NCBI GenBank assembly: GCA_937927235.1
Contig: CALBCM010000015.1
Coordinates: 1-64,000, forward strand
From: an uncultured Johnsonella sp.
Lineage (GTDB): Bacteria > Bacillota > Clostridia > Lachnospirales > Lachnospiraceae
DNA length: 64,000 bases
Reading direction: 5' to 3'
This document shows, in pieces, positions 51,236 to 60,503 of the stretch. The notes under the pieces were generated by a model. It was not told where the DNA came from. It searched no databases and worked only from the letters and a program-made list of their open reading frames with translations. A program made the translations under genes and the position numbers. Every line of letters begins with the position of its first letter. Position 1 is the stretch's first letter.

Positions 51236-52024
51236 ATGTTTTGTCCGAAATGCGGAAGTCAGATTCAGTACGGCTTAAAGGTATGCAATATTTGTGGAGC
51301 GAATTTAGAAAATCAAGCCTCTGCTTCAAATTATAATCAAAATCGCCCCGGCTATGAGCAGGAAAATATTTGGAACAGGACTGAGCAAAGCTATAATCAG
51401 TACAATCAGAATGCCGGGTACAGACAGACCGGAAATTATAATGCTCAGGGCAGCAGCGGGCAGTTTTATAATCAGCCTGATTTCAATCAGTCGGGGGCTT
51501 ATAACAACTATAACGCCGGCGGCAATTATTATCCTCATCTTTATCATAAGCTTGGAGGCTGGCTTGCATTTTTTGCTTATTTATATTTAATCTATATACC
51601 CTTCCTGCTGATAGGCGGATTCATAGGTATATTTCATATTTTGTCAGTAATGATTTTGGGATTTTCTTTAAACTATATATTGTATGTAATATTGAGAACG
51701 GTGGGGACTGTGATTACGGCAGTTTTATGCTATAAAATGTTCAGCAGCATAACCAATAAGGATTCTTCCTTTCTGGCGTTGTATGAAATTACTGGAGCAC
51801 TTAATATAGTATGGACTCTTCTGCCTGCACTTATTTTTAAAAATGTGTTTCCCTCCGTGGTATTTACAATTATACAGTTTGGGCTGGTAGCTTTGTACTA
51901 TACGAAATCAGTGCGTGTAAGAACCTATTTCGGCACGGATGAATACCTTAGAAAGAGCAGGCTGTTTAAGAATTTTCCTTCCCCTATACCGGCGGATAAT
52001 TCTCAGAATACCGGATACTACTAA
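51236..52024 (+). CDS. Zinc-ribbon, DUF2569-like membrane protein
   Basis: A 262-residue protein. The N-terminus is a zinc ribbon (CPKCGSQIQYGLKVCNICGA), followed by about 75 residues rich in Asn, Tyr, Gln and Gly (probably disordered). Four or five membrane spans make up the rest (about 105-235, beginning LGGWLAFFAYLYLIYIPF, a DUF2569-like opening). The function of the family is not known. It lies 52 bp after the cohesin-like gene on the same strand with a strong ribosome-binding site and ends at a terminator, so it may belong to the same surface operon. Confidence 0.7.
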   Translation: MFCPKCGSQIQYGLKVCNICGANLENQASASNYNQNRPGYEQENIWNRTEQSYNQYNQNAGYRQTGNYNAQGSSGQFYNQPDFNQSGAYNNYNAGGNYYPHLYHKLGGWLAFFAYLYLIYIPFLLIGGFIGIFHILSVMILGFSLNYILYVILRTVGTVITAVLCYKMFSSITNKDSSFLALYEITGALNIVWTLLPALIFKNVFPSVVFTIIQFGLVALYYTKSVRVRTYFGTDEYLRKSRLFKNFPSPIPADNSQNTGYY

Positions 52025-52048
52025 AATCGGGCTTGGTAACTGACTTAA

Positions 52049-52091
52049 AAACACTTTGTATAGGCTTTCGAGCTTATAGAGAGTGTTTTTT
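52049..52091 (+). terminator. Terminator of the surface-cluster operon
   Basis: Imperfect stem with arms from AACACT and TATAGGC to GCTTATA and AGTGTT, then six T. Confidence 0.8.
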
Positions 52092-52119
52092 GGTTATTAA
52101 GCAGAATTGAATTAATTGC

Positions 52120-52148
52120 TTGCAATTCATATTAAAATATGTTATACT
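52120..52148 (+). promoter_or_regulatory. Promoter of the GntR-mcsA-mcsB-clpC operon
   Basis: TTGCAA, 17-bp spacer, TATACT. I saw no CtsR heptad repeat (GGTCAAA) and no CIRCE element nearby. Confidence 0.65.
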
Positions 52149-52153
52149 TTAGC

Positions 52154-52166
52154 TATAACAGTTATA
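52154..52166. promoter_or_regulatory. Candidate operator for the GntR regulator
   Basis: TATAAC-A-GTTATA, a 13-bp palindrome just downstream of the -10 box and directly before the regulator gene; a plausible site for autoregulation. Confidence 0.45.
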
Positions 52167-52181
52167 ATAAGAGGTAAAGCT

Positions 52182-52556
52182 ATGGATTTGTATATTGATT
52201 TTAATAGTGACGAAGCTATATATATACAGCTTTGCAACCAGATAATTATGGGGATTGCAACTGATAAGATTAAGGAAGGCGACTCTCTCCCTTCAGTAAG
52301 GCAGATGGCAGATACGGTGGGCATTAATATGCACACTGTAAATAAAGCCTACAGTATACTAAAGAGGGAGGGCTTTATCAAGCTTGACAGGAGAAAGGGG
52401 GCAGTTATCTGTATAGATGTTGATAAGCTCAGCGTTCTTGAAGCCATGAAGAGAGAGCTTGCAGTTGTGGTGGCAAGAGGTATATGCAACGGTGTATGTA
52501 GACAGGATGCCCATAATCTTATTGATGAGCTGTACGACAGTTTTTTCCGTCGGTAA
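52182..52556 (+). CDS. GntR/YtrA-type transcriptional regulator
   Basis: A 124-residue regulator. The N-terminal winged helix has DFNSDEAIYIQLCNQIIMG, the HTH region DSLPSVRQMADTVGINMHTV, and NKAYSILKREGF, typical of the YtrA subfamily of GntR. The short C-terminal tail (about 75-124) has no effector domain. It occupies the first place in an operon with mcsA, mcsB and clpC, where CtsR usually lies; it shares no CtsR features. ATG 52182 follows AGAGGT. It probably represses its own operon via the palindrome at 52154 (inference). Confidence 0.85.
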   Translation: MDLYIDFNSDEAIYIQLCNQIIMGIATDKIKEGDSLPSVRQMADTVGINMHTVNKAYSILKREGFIKLDRRKGAVICIDVDKLSVLEAMKRELAVVVARGICNGVCRQDAHNLIDELYDSFFRR

Positions 52557-52587
52557 AATAAAAAGTTTTAGAGAGGTAATTTACAGT

Positions 52588-53172
52588 ATGTTATGTGAAA
52601 AATGCAAGATTAGAGAGGCTAATATAGTATTTTATGAAATTATAGACGGTACTAAAAGAGAATATAACCTCTGCACTCAATGTGCTGAGGGAATGGATTT
52701 TATGCAATATTCTTCAATATTTAACCGGGAGTTTTCTCTTTCCAAGCTGTTGTCAGGTCTTTTCGGAGAGCATAAAACGGCAGCGAAAACTGAAGATTAC
52801 AGGCAGATAGTCTGCCCTAACTGTACTACCAGTTATAATGATTTTATAAATAATTCAAGATTCGGCTGTAAGGAATGCTATGAGGTTTTCGGACCTCTTA
52901 TAGCGGAGAATATAAAGCAGCTTCAAGGCAGCGATATACATAAGGGAAAGGTTCCTGCCACTGCTATGCTTGCCCCTTCAAGAGCGGAAAAAGCCGACAG
53001 GGGAGCTAAAGCTGCGGAAAAGCTCTCTGAAGCTGACAAAGCTTTAACTAAAAGGCAGAAACGTATAGAGGAGCTGGAGCTGATGCTTCAGATGGCAGTC
53101 AAAAATGAGGAATATTCTGCTGCCGCTCAGTACAGAGATGAAATAAAAGCTTTAAAAGAAGATAAAAAATAA
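52588..53172 (+). CDS. mcsA: McsA, activator of the protein arginine kinase
   Basis: A 194-residue protein with two N-terminal zinc-binding motif pairs (CEKCKIREANIVF ... LCTQCAEGM, then CPNCTTSYNDF ... CKECYEVF) and a C-terminal UVR domain (QKRIEELELMLQMAVKNEEY). McsA binds McsB and stimulates arginine phosphorylation of misfolded proteins. ATG 52588 follows GAGAGGT. It lies 31 bp after the GntR gene and just before mcsB. Confidence 0.93.
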   Translation: MLCEKCKIREANIVFYEIIDGTKREYNLCTQCAEGMDFMQYSSIFNREFSLSKLLSGLFGEHKTAAKTEDYRQIVCPNCTTSYNDFINNSRFGCKECYEVFGPLIAENIKQLQGSDIHKGKVPATAMLAPSRAEKADRGAKAAEKLSEADKALTKRQKRIEELELMLQMAVKNEEYSAAAQYRDEIKALKEDKK

Positions 53173-53200
53173 AAGTAAACAGCTTTAAATGGAGATTATA

Positions 53201-54238
53201 ATGCGTAAATGGTATAAAAATATTAAGCTAAGTACAGACTATAATTTTGTAAGCAGCAGAATAAGACTGTCAAGAAATATTGACGGGTATATTTTTCCGG
53301 AAGGCATGGATAAAAAAAGTGCCGAAATTCTTACCGGCAATATGCTTGCCAAGCTTTCGGATATAGGAGAAATTGATAACAGGCAATGTAGTGACAGACA
53401 TTTATCTAATCTTGGAGAGGTGACAAAACAGGCACTCAAAGAAAGGAGAATTATTAATTCTGTTATAGCAAACAGCAAAAAGGAAGCAGGTCTTATAACA
53501 AGCGACAGCGATGAGATAAGCCTTGTAATTAACGGCGACGACCATGTCAGGCTCCAGCTGCTTTCAGGAGGTCTTATGCTCGAGGACCTCTGGAAAAGAG
53601 CTGATAAGCTTGATGATTATATAAATGAAAAATTCAGATATGCTTTTGACCAAAAATACGGTTACCTTACCTCCTACCCCACCAATGTAGGTACAGGCAT
53701 GAGGGCAAATATAGTGCTGCACCTGCCAGTCTTATCAAAGGGCAAGAGTTTTTCAAATCTTATACTTGGACTGAACAGATTCGGTGTGTCGATAAGGGGA
53801 GTGTACGGAGAAGGAAACGATAATTTTGGAAATCTTTATGATGTATCAAATTCCAAAACCCTCGGCCAAAGCGAGAGAGAAATAATAGACCAGGTGACAA
53901 GAGTGGCTATGCAGCTTAATTCACAGGAATCCAAGGTGCGAAGCATCGCACTCACGGAGCATAGAATAGATATTGAGGATGAGGTCTACAAGGCGTACGG
54001 TCTGCTGAAATATGCCAGAAGACTAACACTTAAGGATGCCCTCAGGTATTTAAGCATACTGCTCCAGGGAGCGGCGGACAATGTTATAGCATTAAAAAAG
54101 CCTGAGAAAATTTACTCGCTAATCCTTGAGGTACAGCCTGCCAATCTGATTAAGTCTGTACAAAAGCCTCTTACCAAGGACGAGATTAATCAGATAAGAG
54201 CGGATTTTATCAGAGAGCATATTGATGGAATTTCATAA
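53201..54238 (+). CDS. mcsB: Protein arginine kinase McsB
   Basis: A 345-residue guanido-kinase-fold enzyme. SSRIRLSRNIDGYIFPEGM near the N-terminus, the NGDDHVRLQLL segment, FGYLTSYPTNVGTGMRANI-like catalytic region and VRGVYGEGN are diagnostic. It phosphorylates arginine residues on damaged proteins to mark them for ClpCP. ATG 53201 follows TGGAGA. The gene sits between mcsA and clpC. Confidence 0.95.
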   Translation: MRKWYKNIKLSTDYNFVSSRIRLSRNIDGYIFPEGMDKKSAEILTGNMLAKLSDIGEIDNRQCSDRHLSNLGEVTKQALKERRIINSVIANSKKEAGLITSDSDEISLVINGDDHVRLQLLSGGLMLEDLWKRADKLDDYINEKFRYAFDQKYGYLTSYPTNVGTGMRANIVLHLPVLSKGKSFSNLILGLNRFGVSIRGVYGEGNDNFGNLYDVSNSKTLGQSEREIIDQVTRVAMQLNSQESKVRSIALTEHRIDIEDEVYKAYGLLKYARRLTLKDALRYLSILLQGAADNVIALKKPEKIYSLILEVQPANLIKSVQKPLTKDEINQIRADFIREHIDGIS

Positions 54239-54282
54239 TAAAAATTATACAGGGATTGGATTATTAATACGGAGGTAATAAA

Positions 54283-56820
54283 TTGAACAGATATACCGAA
54301 AAAGCAGCCAGGGCACTTAAGCTTGCAGAAAAAGCGGCACTTGAGCTTTCTCATATTTCAGTGGGAACCGAGCATATCCTTTTAGGACTTATACAGGAAG
54401 GCGGCGGAGTGGCAGCCAATGTTCTTATTGAAAACGGAGTTACCGAGGAAAAGGTAAGGAACCTTATTGACCAGCTTATATCGGCGAATTACAGCATTGC
54501 TATGGACGGCAAGCAAAGCTATACGCCTATGGCAACCAATATTCTTGAAAACGCCTACAAAGAGGCTGTCAGATTTAAAAAGCCGCTGGTAGGCACTGAG
54601 CACATTCTTATAGCGATTATAAAGGAGGGCAACTGTATAGCGGCGAAGCTGCTTAATACTATGAGTGTAAGCGCTCAGAAGCTTTATGTCGACATACTTG
54701 GAAGCATGGGAGAGGGAACACGCCAGTCGGGGCTGAGATACGGAGGCGAGGAGGCTGCGTATATGCAGTCAAGGAAACGTGATTCGCAGGCTCAGTCTGA
54801 AACTCAGATTCTTGACAAATACTCAAGGGACCTTACGGAGCTTGCGAGAAAGGGCAGGCTTGACCCTGTTATAGGCAGGCAGAATGAGATAAACAGGCTG
54901 ATGCAAATCCTCAGCCGCAGAACTAAAAATAACCCCTGTCTTATAGGTGAGCCCGGAGTGGGAAAAACTGCTGTGGTTGAAGGCTTTGCCCAGGAAATTA
55001 TAGCGGGTGAGGTACCTGAAAATATCTTAGGCAAGAGAGTGGTTACTCTTGACCTTGCCGCCATGATAGCAGGCTCAAAATACAGAGGTGAATTTGAAGA
55101 AAGAATAAAAAAGGTAATAACTGAGGTGACACTTGCCAAAGATGTAATCTTATTTATAGATGAGCTTCATACCATAATAGGCGCCGGAGGAGCTGAGGGC
55201 AGCATGGATGCCTCAAATATCTTAAAGCCGGCACTTGCCAGGGGAGAGCTTCAGCTTATAGGTGCAACGACGCTTGAGGAATATAGAAAATATATAGAGA
55301 AGGATGCGGCACTTGAAAGACGCTTTCAGCCCGTAACCGTGGATGAGCCGAGTCAGGAGGAGGCTTATCAAATCCTTTTGGGCTTAAGACCGAAATATGA
55401 GGAGCATCATAATCTGAACATAAGTGATGAAGCACTTGATGCTGCGGTCAAGCTGTCTTCAAGATATATTTCCGACAGGTTTTTGCCGGATAAGGCTATA
55501 GACCTTATAGATGAAGCCTCTTCAAGAGCAAGGCTGGCAAGCTATATGGAGCCTGAAGAAATTAAGAAAATGACGGCTGAGGTGGCGGCACTTGAAATCA
55601 AGAAGGAAGAAGCGGTCAAAGCCGAAAAATATGAAAAAGCCGGAGAAATCAAGAAAAAGCAGGCAAGAAAGCTTGAAAGAATTGAAAAGCTTCGTGAAAA
55701 ATGGAAAAAGGATAAAGAAAATAAAAAGCTTGTAATTACAGAGTCCGATATTGCAGATGTAGTTTCTATGTGGACTAAAATCCCGGTCAAGAAGCTGGCT
55801 CAGGAGGAGGCGCAAAAGCTTAAGGACCTGGAAAAGGTGCTCCATGCCAGAGTAGTAGGGCAGGAAGAGGCCGTAGTAGCTGTGGCAAAGGCTATAAGGC
55901 GCGGCAGGGTAGGACTTAAGGACCCGAAAAGACCTATAGGCTCATTTTTATTCCTGGGACCTACCGGAGTGGGAAAAACCGAGCTTTGCAAAGCTCTTTC
56001 AGAATGTATGTTCGGAACTGAGAATGCTCTGATTAGAGTTGATATGAGTGAGTATATGGAAAGACATTCGGTATCAAAAATAGTCGGCTCACCTCCGGGA
56101 TATGTAGGCTATGACGAGGGAGGACAGCTTTCTGAAAAGGTCAGGAGAAATCCTTACAGTGTAATCTTATTTGATGAGATAGAAAAGGCTCACCCCGACG
56201 TATTTAATATACTGCTTCAGGTGCTGGATGACGGTCATATCACCGATGCACAGGGCAGGAGGATAGACTTTAAAAACACAATCATTATCATGACGAGCAA
56301 TGCAGGTGCGGAGCGCATAGTAGCCCCCAAGCTTTTAGGCTTTACTTCAGTTTCAGATGAGGCTTCCGACCATAAGAAAATGAAAGAGGGAGTGCTGGAG
56401 GAGCTGCGTCGCCTGTTTAAGCCCGAGTTTTTGAACCGTATAGATGAAACTATAGTTTTCCATCAGCTTACTAAAGAAAACATGCATGAAATTCTTGAAA
56501 TTCTTTTAAAGGATATAAATAAAAGAATTACAGAGCAGATGGGCATGAGGCTTGAATTAAGTGAAAAGGCCAAGGATTTCCTGATTGACAAGGGCTATGA
56601 TAAGAAGTACGGAGCAAGGCCTTTAAAAAGGACTCTGCAAAATTATCTTGAGGATAAGCTTGCCGAATCAATCCTTGACGGCAAAATTAAAAACAAGGAT
56701 GCAGTATTTGCAGACATAGCTGAAAAGGACGGAGAAAAGAGCATAGTGTTCACCCCTAGATCTGAGGAGGACTTGAAGGATAAGACAGAAAAAGAAAAGA
56801 CTGAGGCACTTCACTCTTGA
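54283..56820 (+). CDS. clpC: ATP-dependent Clp protease ATPase ClpC
   Basis: An 845-residue AAA+ unfoldase. N-domain repeats (ISVGTEHILLGLIQEGG and LVGTEHILIAIIKEG), first AAA module with Walker A GEPGVGKTA, a UVR-containing middle region (about 430-475), and second AAA module with GPTGVGKTE. It pulls arginine-phosphorylated substrates into ClpP. It starts at TTG 54283 with GGAGGT upstream. It closes the operon with a strong terminator. Confidence 0.96.
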   Translation: MNRYTEKAARALKLAEKAALELSHISVGTEHILLGLIQEGGGVAANVLIENGVTEEKVRNLIDQLISANYSIAMDGKQSYTPMATNILENAYKEAVRFKKPLVGTEHILIAIIKEGNCIAAKLLNTMSVSAQKLYVDILGSMGEGTRQSGLRYGGEEAAYMQSRKRDSQAQSETQILDKYSRDLTELARKGRLDPVIGRQNEINRLMQILSRRTKNNPCLIGEPGVGKTAVVEGFAQEIIAGEVPENILGKRVVTLDLAAMIAGSKYRGEFEERIKKVITEVTLAKDVILFIDELHTIIGAGGAEGSMDASNILKPALARGELQLIGATTLEEYRKYIEKDAALERRFQPVTVDEPSQEEAYQILLGLRPKYEEHHNLNISDEALDAAVKLSSRYISDRFLPDKAIDLIDEASSRARLASYMEPEEIKKMTAEVAALEIKKEEAVKAEKYEKAGEIKKKQARKLERIEKLREKWKKDKENKKLVITESDIADVVSMWTKIPVKKLAQEEAQKLKDLEKVLHARVVGQEEAVVAVAKAIRRGRVGLKDPKRPIGSFLFLGPTGVGKTELCKALSECMFGTENALIRVDMSEYMERHSVSKIVGSPPGYVGYDEGGQLSEKVRRNPYSVILFDEIEKAHPDVFNILLQVLDDGHITDAQGRRIDFKNTIIIMTSNAGAERIVAPKLLGFTSVSDEASDHKKMKEGVLEELRRLFKPEFLNRIDETIVFHQLTKENMHEILEILLKDINKRITEQMGMRLELSEKAKDFLIDKGYDKKYGARPLKRTLQNYLEDKLAESILDGKIKNKDAVFADIAEKDGEKSIVFTPRSEEDLKDKTEKEKTEALHS

Positions 56821-56840
56821 TTAAAATAAATAATTGATTT

Positions 56841-56884
56841 AAAATGATAGGGAAACGCATTGTAATGCGTTTCCCTATCATTTT
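56841..56884 (+). terminator. Terminator of the clpC operon
   Basis: A 20-bp perfect stem (56841-56860 with 56865-56884), a 4-nt loop, with TTTT at the end of the right arm. Confidence 0.9.
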
Positions 56885-56911
56885 AATAATTATATTCAGG
56901 AGGATTTTATC

Positions 56912-57334
56912 ATGCCTATTATAGAAGAACTGATAAAAAATGAAGATGACGGAAGCCTGAGCTTTGGGAATTACAAACTTAGATCTAAGAGCAAGCTCTC
57001 AGATTTCGCACATAAAGGCGACCTCTACAAGGTTAAAACCTATAATGAGATTACCAAACTTGAAAGAAACGGCAATTTTGTGTATGAATCAGTTCCGGGA
57101 ACAAGTGTAAATGAGTTTAATATTAATAATGATGAAATCAGCTTTAAGGTTGAAGGCGAGGTTGATGCACAGATAACCTTAGGACTTGAAGAAGAAACTG
57201 GCTACGAAGTATTTATTGATAATTCGCCTATGGGTATGATGAAAACTAATTTAAGCGGTAAGCTTGTAATAGGAGTTGAGCTTGAGAGCGGCAGCTCAGT
57301 TAAGATAAAAATACTTAAAGCTAAGGAGCAGTAG
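56912..57334 (+). CDS. Conserved hypothetical protein (Lachnospiraceae family)
   Basis: A 140-residue soluble protein without signal or membrane segment. It matches a small family I recall from Lachnospiraceae genomes (opening MPIIEELIKNEDDGSLSFGN, then FAHKGDLYKVKTYNEITKLE and FVYESVPGTSV), whose automatic label endosialidase is poorly supported. The C-terminal half is a beta-rich, acidic region. AGGAGG precedes ATG 56912. It is followed by radA only 3 bp after its stop, indicating co-transcription. Function unknown. Confidence 0.75.
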   Translation: MPIIEELIKNEDDGSLSFGNYKLRSKSKLSDFAHKGDLYKVKTYNEITKLERNGNFVYESVPGTSVNEFNINNDEISFKVEGEVDAQITLGLEEETGYEVFIDNSPMGMMKTNLSGKLVIGVELESGSSVKIKILKAKEQ

Positions 57335-57337
57335 CTG

Positions 57338-58702
57338 ATGGCAAGGGGCAGTGTATTTTTTTGCAGTGAATGTGGTTTTGAATCGGTGAAATGGCTTGGG
57401 CAGTGTCCTTCGTGCAAGGCTTGGAACAGTATGGAGGAGATGGAGCTGAACAAAAAAGCACCAAAAGCAGGTATTATAAATAAAAAATCACTGCCTGGAG
57501 CTGTCTATCTTGATGACATAGAAATCAATGAAAATGACAGGTATCTAAGCGGCATGTCGGAGCTTGACAGAGTGCTGGGCGGAGGGATTGTAGCAGGCTC
57601 GGTAATTCTGATAGGGGGCGACCCCGGAATAGGAAAGTCCACTATACTGCTTCAAGTGTGCAGAAATCTTGCTTTAGACGGTAAGAGAGTGCTTTATATC
57701 TCAGGAGAGGAAAGCCTTAAGCAGATAAAGCTGCGTGCAAAAAGGATAGGCAGTATAAGCGGAGAACTGAAATTTTTATGTGAGACCGACACTGATAAAA
57801 TTGAAAATGTCATACTTTCGGAAAAGCCGGATGTAGCTGTAATTGACTCAATACAGACTATGCTTAATCCAAGCATCAATTCAGCTCCGGGCAGCATTAC
57901 CCAAGTAAGAGAATCGGCTGCTAAGCTTATGCAGACGGCAAAGCTTAATTCAGTTGCCATGTTTTTAGTAGGGCATGTTACTAAGGAGGGGCAGGTGGCA
58001 GGTCCACGTGTGCTTGAGCATATGGTGGATGCAGTGCTGTATTTTGAAGGAGAGCGTTTTGTAGCTTATCGTATCCTGAGAGGAGTTAAAAACCGCTTTG
58101 GCTCAACAAACGAAATCGGCGTGTTTGAAATGTGTGAAGAAGGGCTTGTAGAGGTAGCAAACCCTTCTCAATACCTGCTTTCAGGACGACCTGAGCAAGC
58201 TTCAGGGGCAGCAGTTGCCTGTCTTATGGAGGGGAGCCGCCCTATTCTGCTTGAAGCACAGGCTCTTATTACTCCGACCTTATTCGGTATGCCGAGGCGT
58301 ACTTCGGTGGGGACCGATGTCAACCGTATTAATCTGCTGATGGCGGTCATTGAAAAGAGGTGCCGTCTGCAAATGAGCCGATATGATGCTTATATTAATA
58401 TAGCCGGAGGCATGAGGATGAATGAGCCTGCACTTGATTTGCCTCTGGTAATGGCTATCGTGTCAAGCCTGAGAGATAAAAATCTTGATGATAATACTGT
58501 CATTTTCGGTGAGGTAGGGCTGGCAGGAGAGGTCAGAGCCGTGAATATGGCACAGCTCCGTGTCAGAGAGGCAAAAAAGCTGGGCTTTAAGACCTGCATA
58601 CTGCCTGGGAGCTCCTTGAGAAAGCTGGGTAAAGACAGGCTTGCCGATATGAATATGATAGGGGTGGACAGCATAAGAGAGGCCGTCAATTTAATTAAGT
58701 AA
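57338..58702 (+). CDS. radA: DNA repair protein RadA/Sms
   Basis: A 454-residue protein with an N-terminal zinc finger (CSECGFESVKWLGQCPSC), a RecA-like ATPase core with Walker A GGDPGIGKST and the RadA-specific KNRFG motif, and a C-terminal Lon-protease-like domain. It promotes branch migration in recombination. The ribosome-binding site AAGGAG is inside the end of the previous gene. Full length. Confidence 0.95.
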   Translation: MARGSVFFCSECGFESVKWLGQCPSCKAWNSMEEMELNKKAPKAGIINKKSLPGAVYLDDIEINENDRYLSGMSELDRVLGGGIVAGSVILIGGDPGIGKSTILLQVCRNLALDGKRVLYISGEESLKQIKLRAKRIGSISGELKFLCETDTDKIENVILSEKPDVAVIDSIQTMLNPSINSAPGSITQVRESAAKLMQTAKLNSVAMFLVGHVTKEGQVAGPRVLEHMVDAVLYFEGERFVAYRILRGVKNRFGSTNEIGVFEMCEEGLVEVANPSQYLLSGRPEQASGAAVACLMEGSRPILLEAQALITPTLFGMPRRTSVGTDVNRINLLMAVIEKRCRLQMSRYDAYINIAGGMRMNEPALDLPLVMAIVSSLRDKNLDDNTVIFGEVGLAGEVRAVNMAQLRVREAKKLGFKTCILPGSSLRKLGKDRLADMNMIGVDSIREAVNLIK

Positions 58703-58708
58703 ATTATA

Positions 58709-58747
58709 AAAACAGCCCTGCCGGAGGTGATTTGGCAGGATTGTTTT
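58709..58747 (+). terminator. Terminator of radA
   Basis: A 14-nt imperfect stem (58709-58722 with 58734-58747, one mismatch and one G-U) whose right arm ends in TTTT, followed by ATATT. Confidence 0.75.
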
Positions 58748-58759
58748 ATATTATGCAAG

Positions 58760-58830
58760 CAGGGGAAGAGGGGCTCGAACCCCCATTTGCGGTTTTGGAG
58801 ACCGCTGCTCTACCATTGAACTATTCCCCT
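58760..58830 (-). tRNA. tRNA-Trp (anticodon CCA)
   Basis: On the minus strand: acceptor AGGGGAA pairs with TTCCCCT, D-arm AATGGTAGAG, anticodon stem GCGGT/ACCGC with loop CTCCAAA (anticodon CCA, tryptophan), and T-arm GGGGTTCGAGCCCC. The discriminator base is G and 3' CCA is not encoded. Confidence 0.95.
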
Positions 58831-58944
58831 TTATTTAAGCGGACTTCAGTGCTGATTGGCTAAACACCTGAGCACCAAAGTATATTATCATATCAGGGTG
58901 AATATGTCAATTAGAACTTTGGAGATTTTCACATTTGCTGAAAC

Positions 58945-60267
58945 TTATTTATTTACTTTTACTTTGCCGTTCTCTTTCATTAAAAATTTTCTCCGCTCGA
59001 TTACTGCTTCAATTACAGGCACCATAAACAAAGCGATTATTCCGCCTGCAAAGCCGTTATTATATAAGTTCATTCCGCTGTAGACTATGCCTACATTAAG
59101 TGCGACTGAGGAATGTAAAAAGCCTGCCACTATTCCTGCCGCTATTCCGAACTCTCCCGCAATGGGAGCAAGTGTAGTTGAAAGGATGAGAGTCATTAGG
59201 GGAGCCGGGTCGTTGATGACCCAGAGCTTTAAGGCGGAGGCTATAAACACCCCGAACATTACAGGAGCAATGTTTCGTAGATGCTTGCCTGTGGTTGAAA
59301 ATCCCACTATGGTAAAGATGGAGCCTATTATAGGCCCGTTTAAATCACCTTTTACAAATATTACGAAGAAGGTGGCAAACAGCCCGTTTATTCCCATGTT
59401 GAAAAGTACGGTAAAGTCGCTGAATTTTTCAACGAAATCGGGGCTTTTGATTCCGCTGTGCTTTAATAAAAGCTTATATTCATGTACAAGCTCTTTTTTC
59501 CCGGTAGCTATAGCAAAGCCGATTAATAATATAAAAAAGGCAGGAAGTGCATACATAAATATTTCATTATACTGCTTTGACCATAAGAGCCTGGTTTCTA
59601 TTGTGATTCCGAAGGACTTAAAGATTGAAGCTATTATGGTAGCTATAATTCCGGCAGCAAATCCGACATTGTAAAGAGAAAAGCCTTTATGTACCGCCAT
59701 TGTATGCATAGCTATCGGAAGCAGCACATAGCCTATGATAAGCCCGGTAACTATGCTTAAAATTATCTGCTGCCAAAATGCCAGATGCCCTACATGCATT
59801 ACCTGAGTGATTATAGGAGAAAGGCAGGTCCCGTAGCAGCCCACATAGAGATATTTTTTTATTGAAACTCCGTGCAGCCAGGCATATATAAAGATTCCCA
59901 TAAGAATGAGCCAGATATTAAATATGTTTTTGCCGAATAATGAAAATCCGAACATCATACAGCAGGAGGTGACGGTATGCCCGTTAAAATCCATTTTGGC
60001 AAAATAATGAATTGCTATTAATAAAAGAGTGAGTATTCCTGCATTTACGAAGGCGGCTCCGGGACCGCCCACCTCAAAATAGTCAGTGATTAAGATGTCG
60101 GAGCCGGTAATCAAATCTATGAGTCCCTTAAATATCTGGCTCGGAGTTTGAATCAGAAGCCCTATAAGCATAAAATATATCGGAATCATTGATAATAAAA
60201 TAAATCTTTGATTATAGGTAAAATGTTTTTTATTTATATCGAGTACAACTTTTTTTCTGCGCAGCAT
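58945..60267 (-). CDS. DUF1576 membrane protein
   Basis: A 440-residue integral membrane protein with about 11-12 spans and two roughly repeated halves (FNGHTVTSCCMMFGFSLFGKN and LNGPIIGSIFTIVGFSTTGKH-like segments, each abbreviated here by landmark). This matches DUF1576, a Clostridia-enriched family of unknown function that may be a transporter. AAGGAAGTGA precedes the start. Its upstream region (60268-60503) carries no other gene. Confidence 0.85.
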   Translation of the reverse strand: MLRRKKVVLDINKKHFTYNQRFILLSMIPIYFMLIGLLIQTPSQIFKGLIDLITGSDILITDYFEVGGPGAAFVNAGILTLLLIAIHYFAKMDFNGHTVTSCCMMFGFSLFGKNIFNIWLILMGIFIYAWLHGVSIKKYLYVGCYGTCLSPIITQVMHVGHLAFWQQIILSIVTGLIIGYVLLPIAMHTMAVHKGFSLYNVGFAAGIIATIIASIFKSFGITIETRLLWSKQYNEIFMYALPAFFILLIGFAIATGKKELVHEYKLLLKHSGIKSPDFVEKFSDFTVLFNMGINGLFATFFVIFVKGDLNGPIIGSIFTIVGFSTTGKHLRNIAPVMFGVFIASALKLWVINDPAPLMTLILSTTLAPIAGEFGIAAGIVAGFLHSSVALNVGIVYSGMNLYNNGFAGGIIALFMVPVIEAVIERRKFLMKENGKVKVNK

Positions 60268-60503
60268 AGCGTATCACTTCCTTTGTATTTATGTAGATAT
60301 TTAAAACAGAGGGTAGCTCTTCGCTTTATTTGCCCATAGGCAGCAGGCTGTCAGCAGAAACTGCAATCAGTTTTAAATAATGATACGTTATTTTACAGTA
60401 AAACTCACAGCTGTTCAAGTATTAACAATTAGATATTGTCAGATTTGGATTTTAATGGTATAGCAGGCTGCACCGGAAATGAAATAAAATATTATAAAAA
60501 TCA

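Noticed and set aside
59087..59674. Plus-strand frame of 195 codons opposite the DUF1576 gene
   Set aside because: It mirrors the hydrophobic codons of the real minus-strand membrane protein gene and has no start signals.
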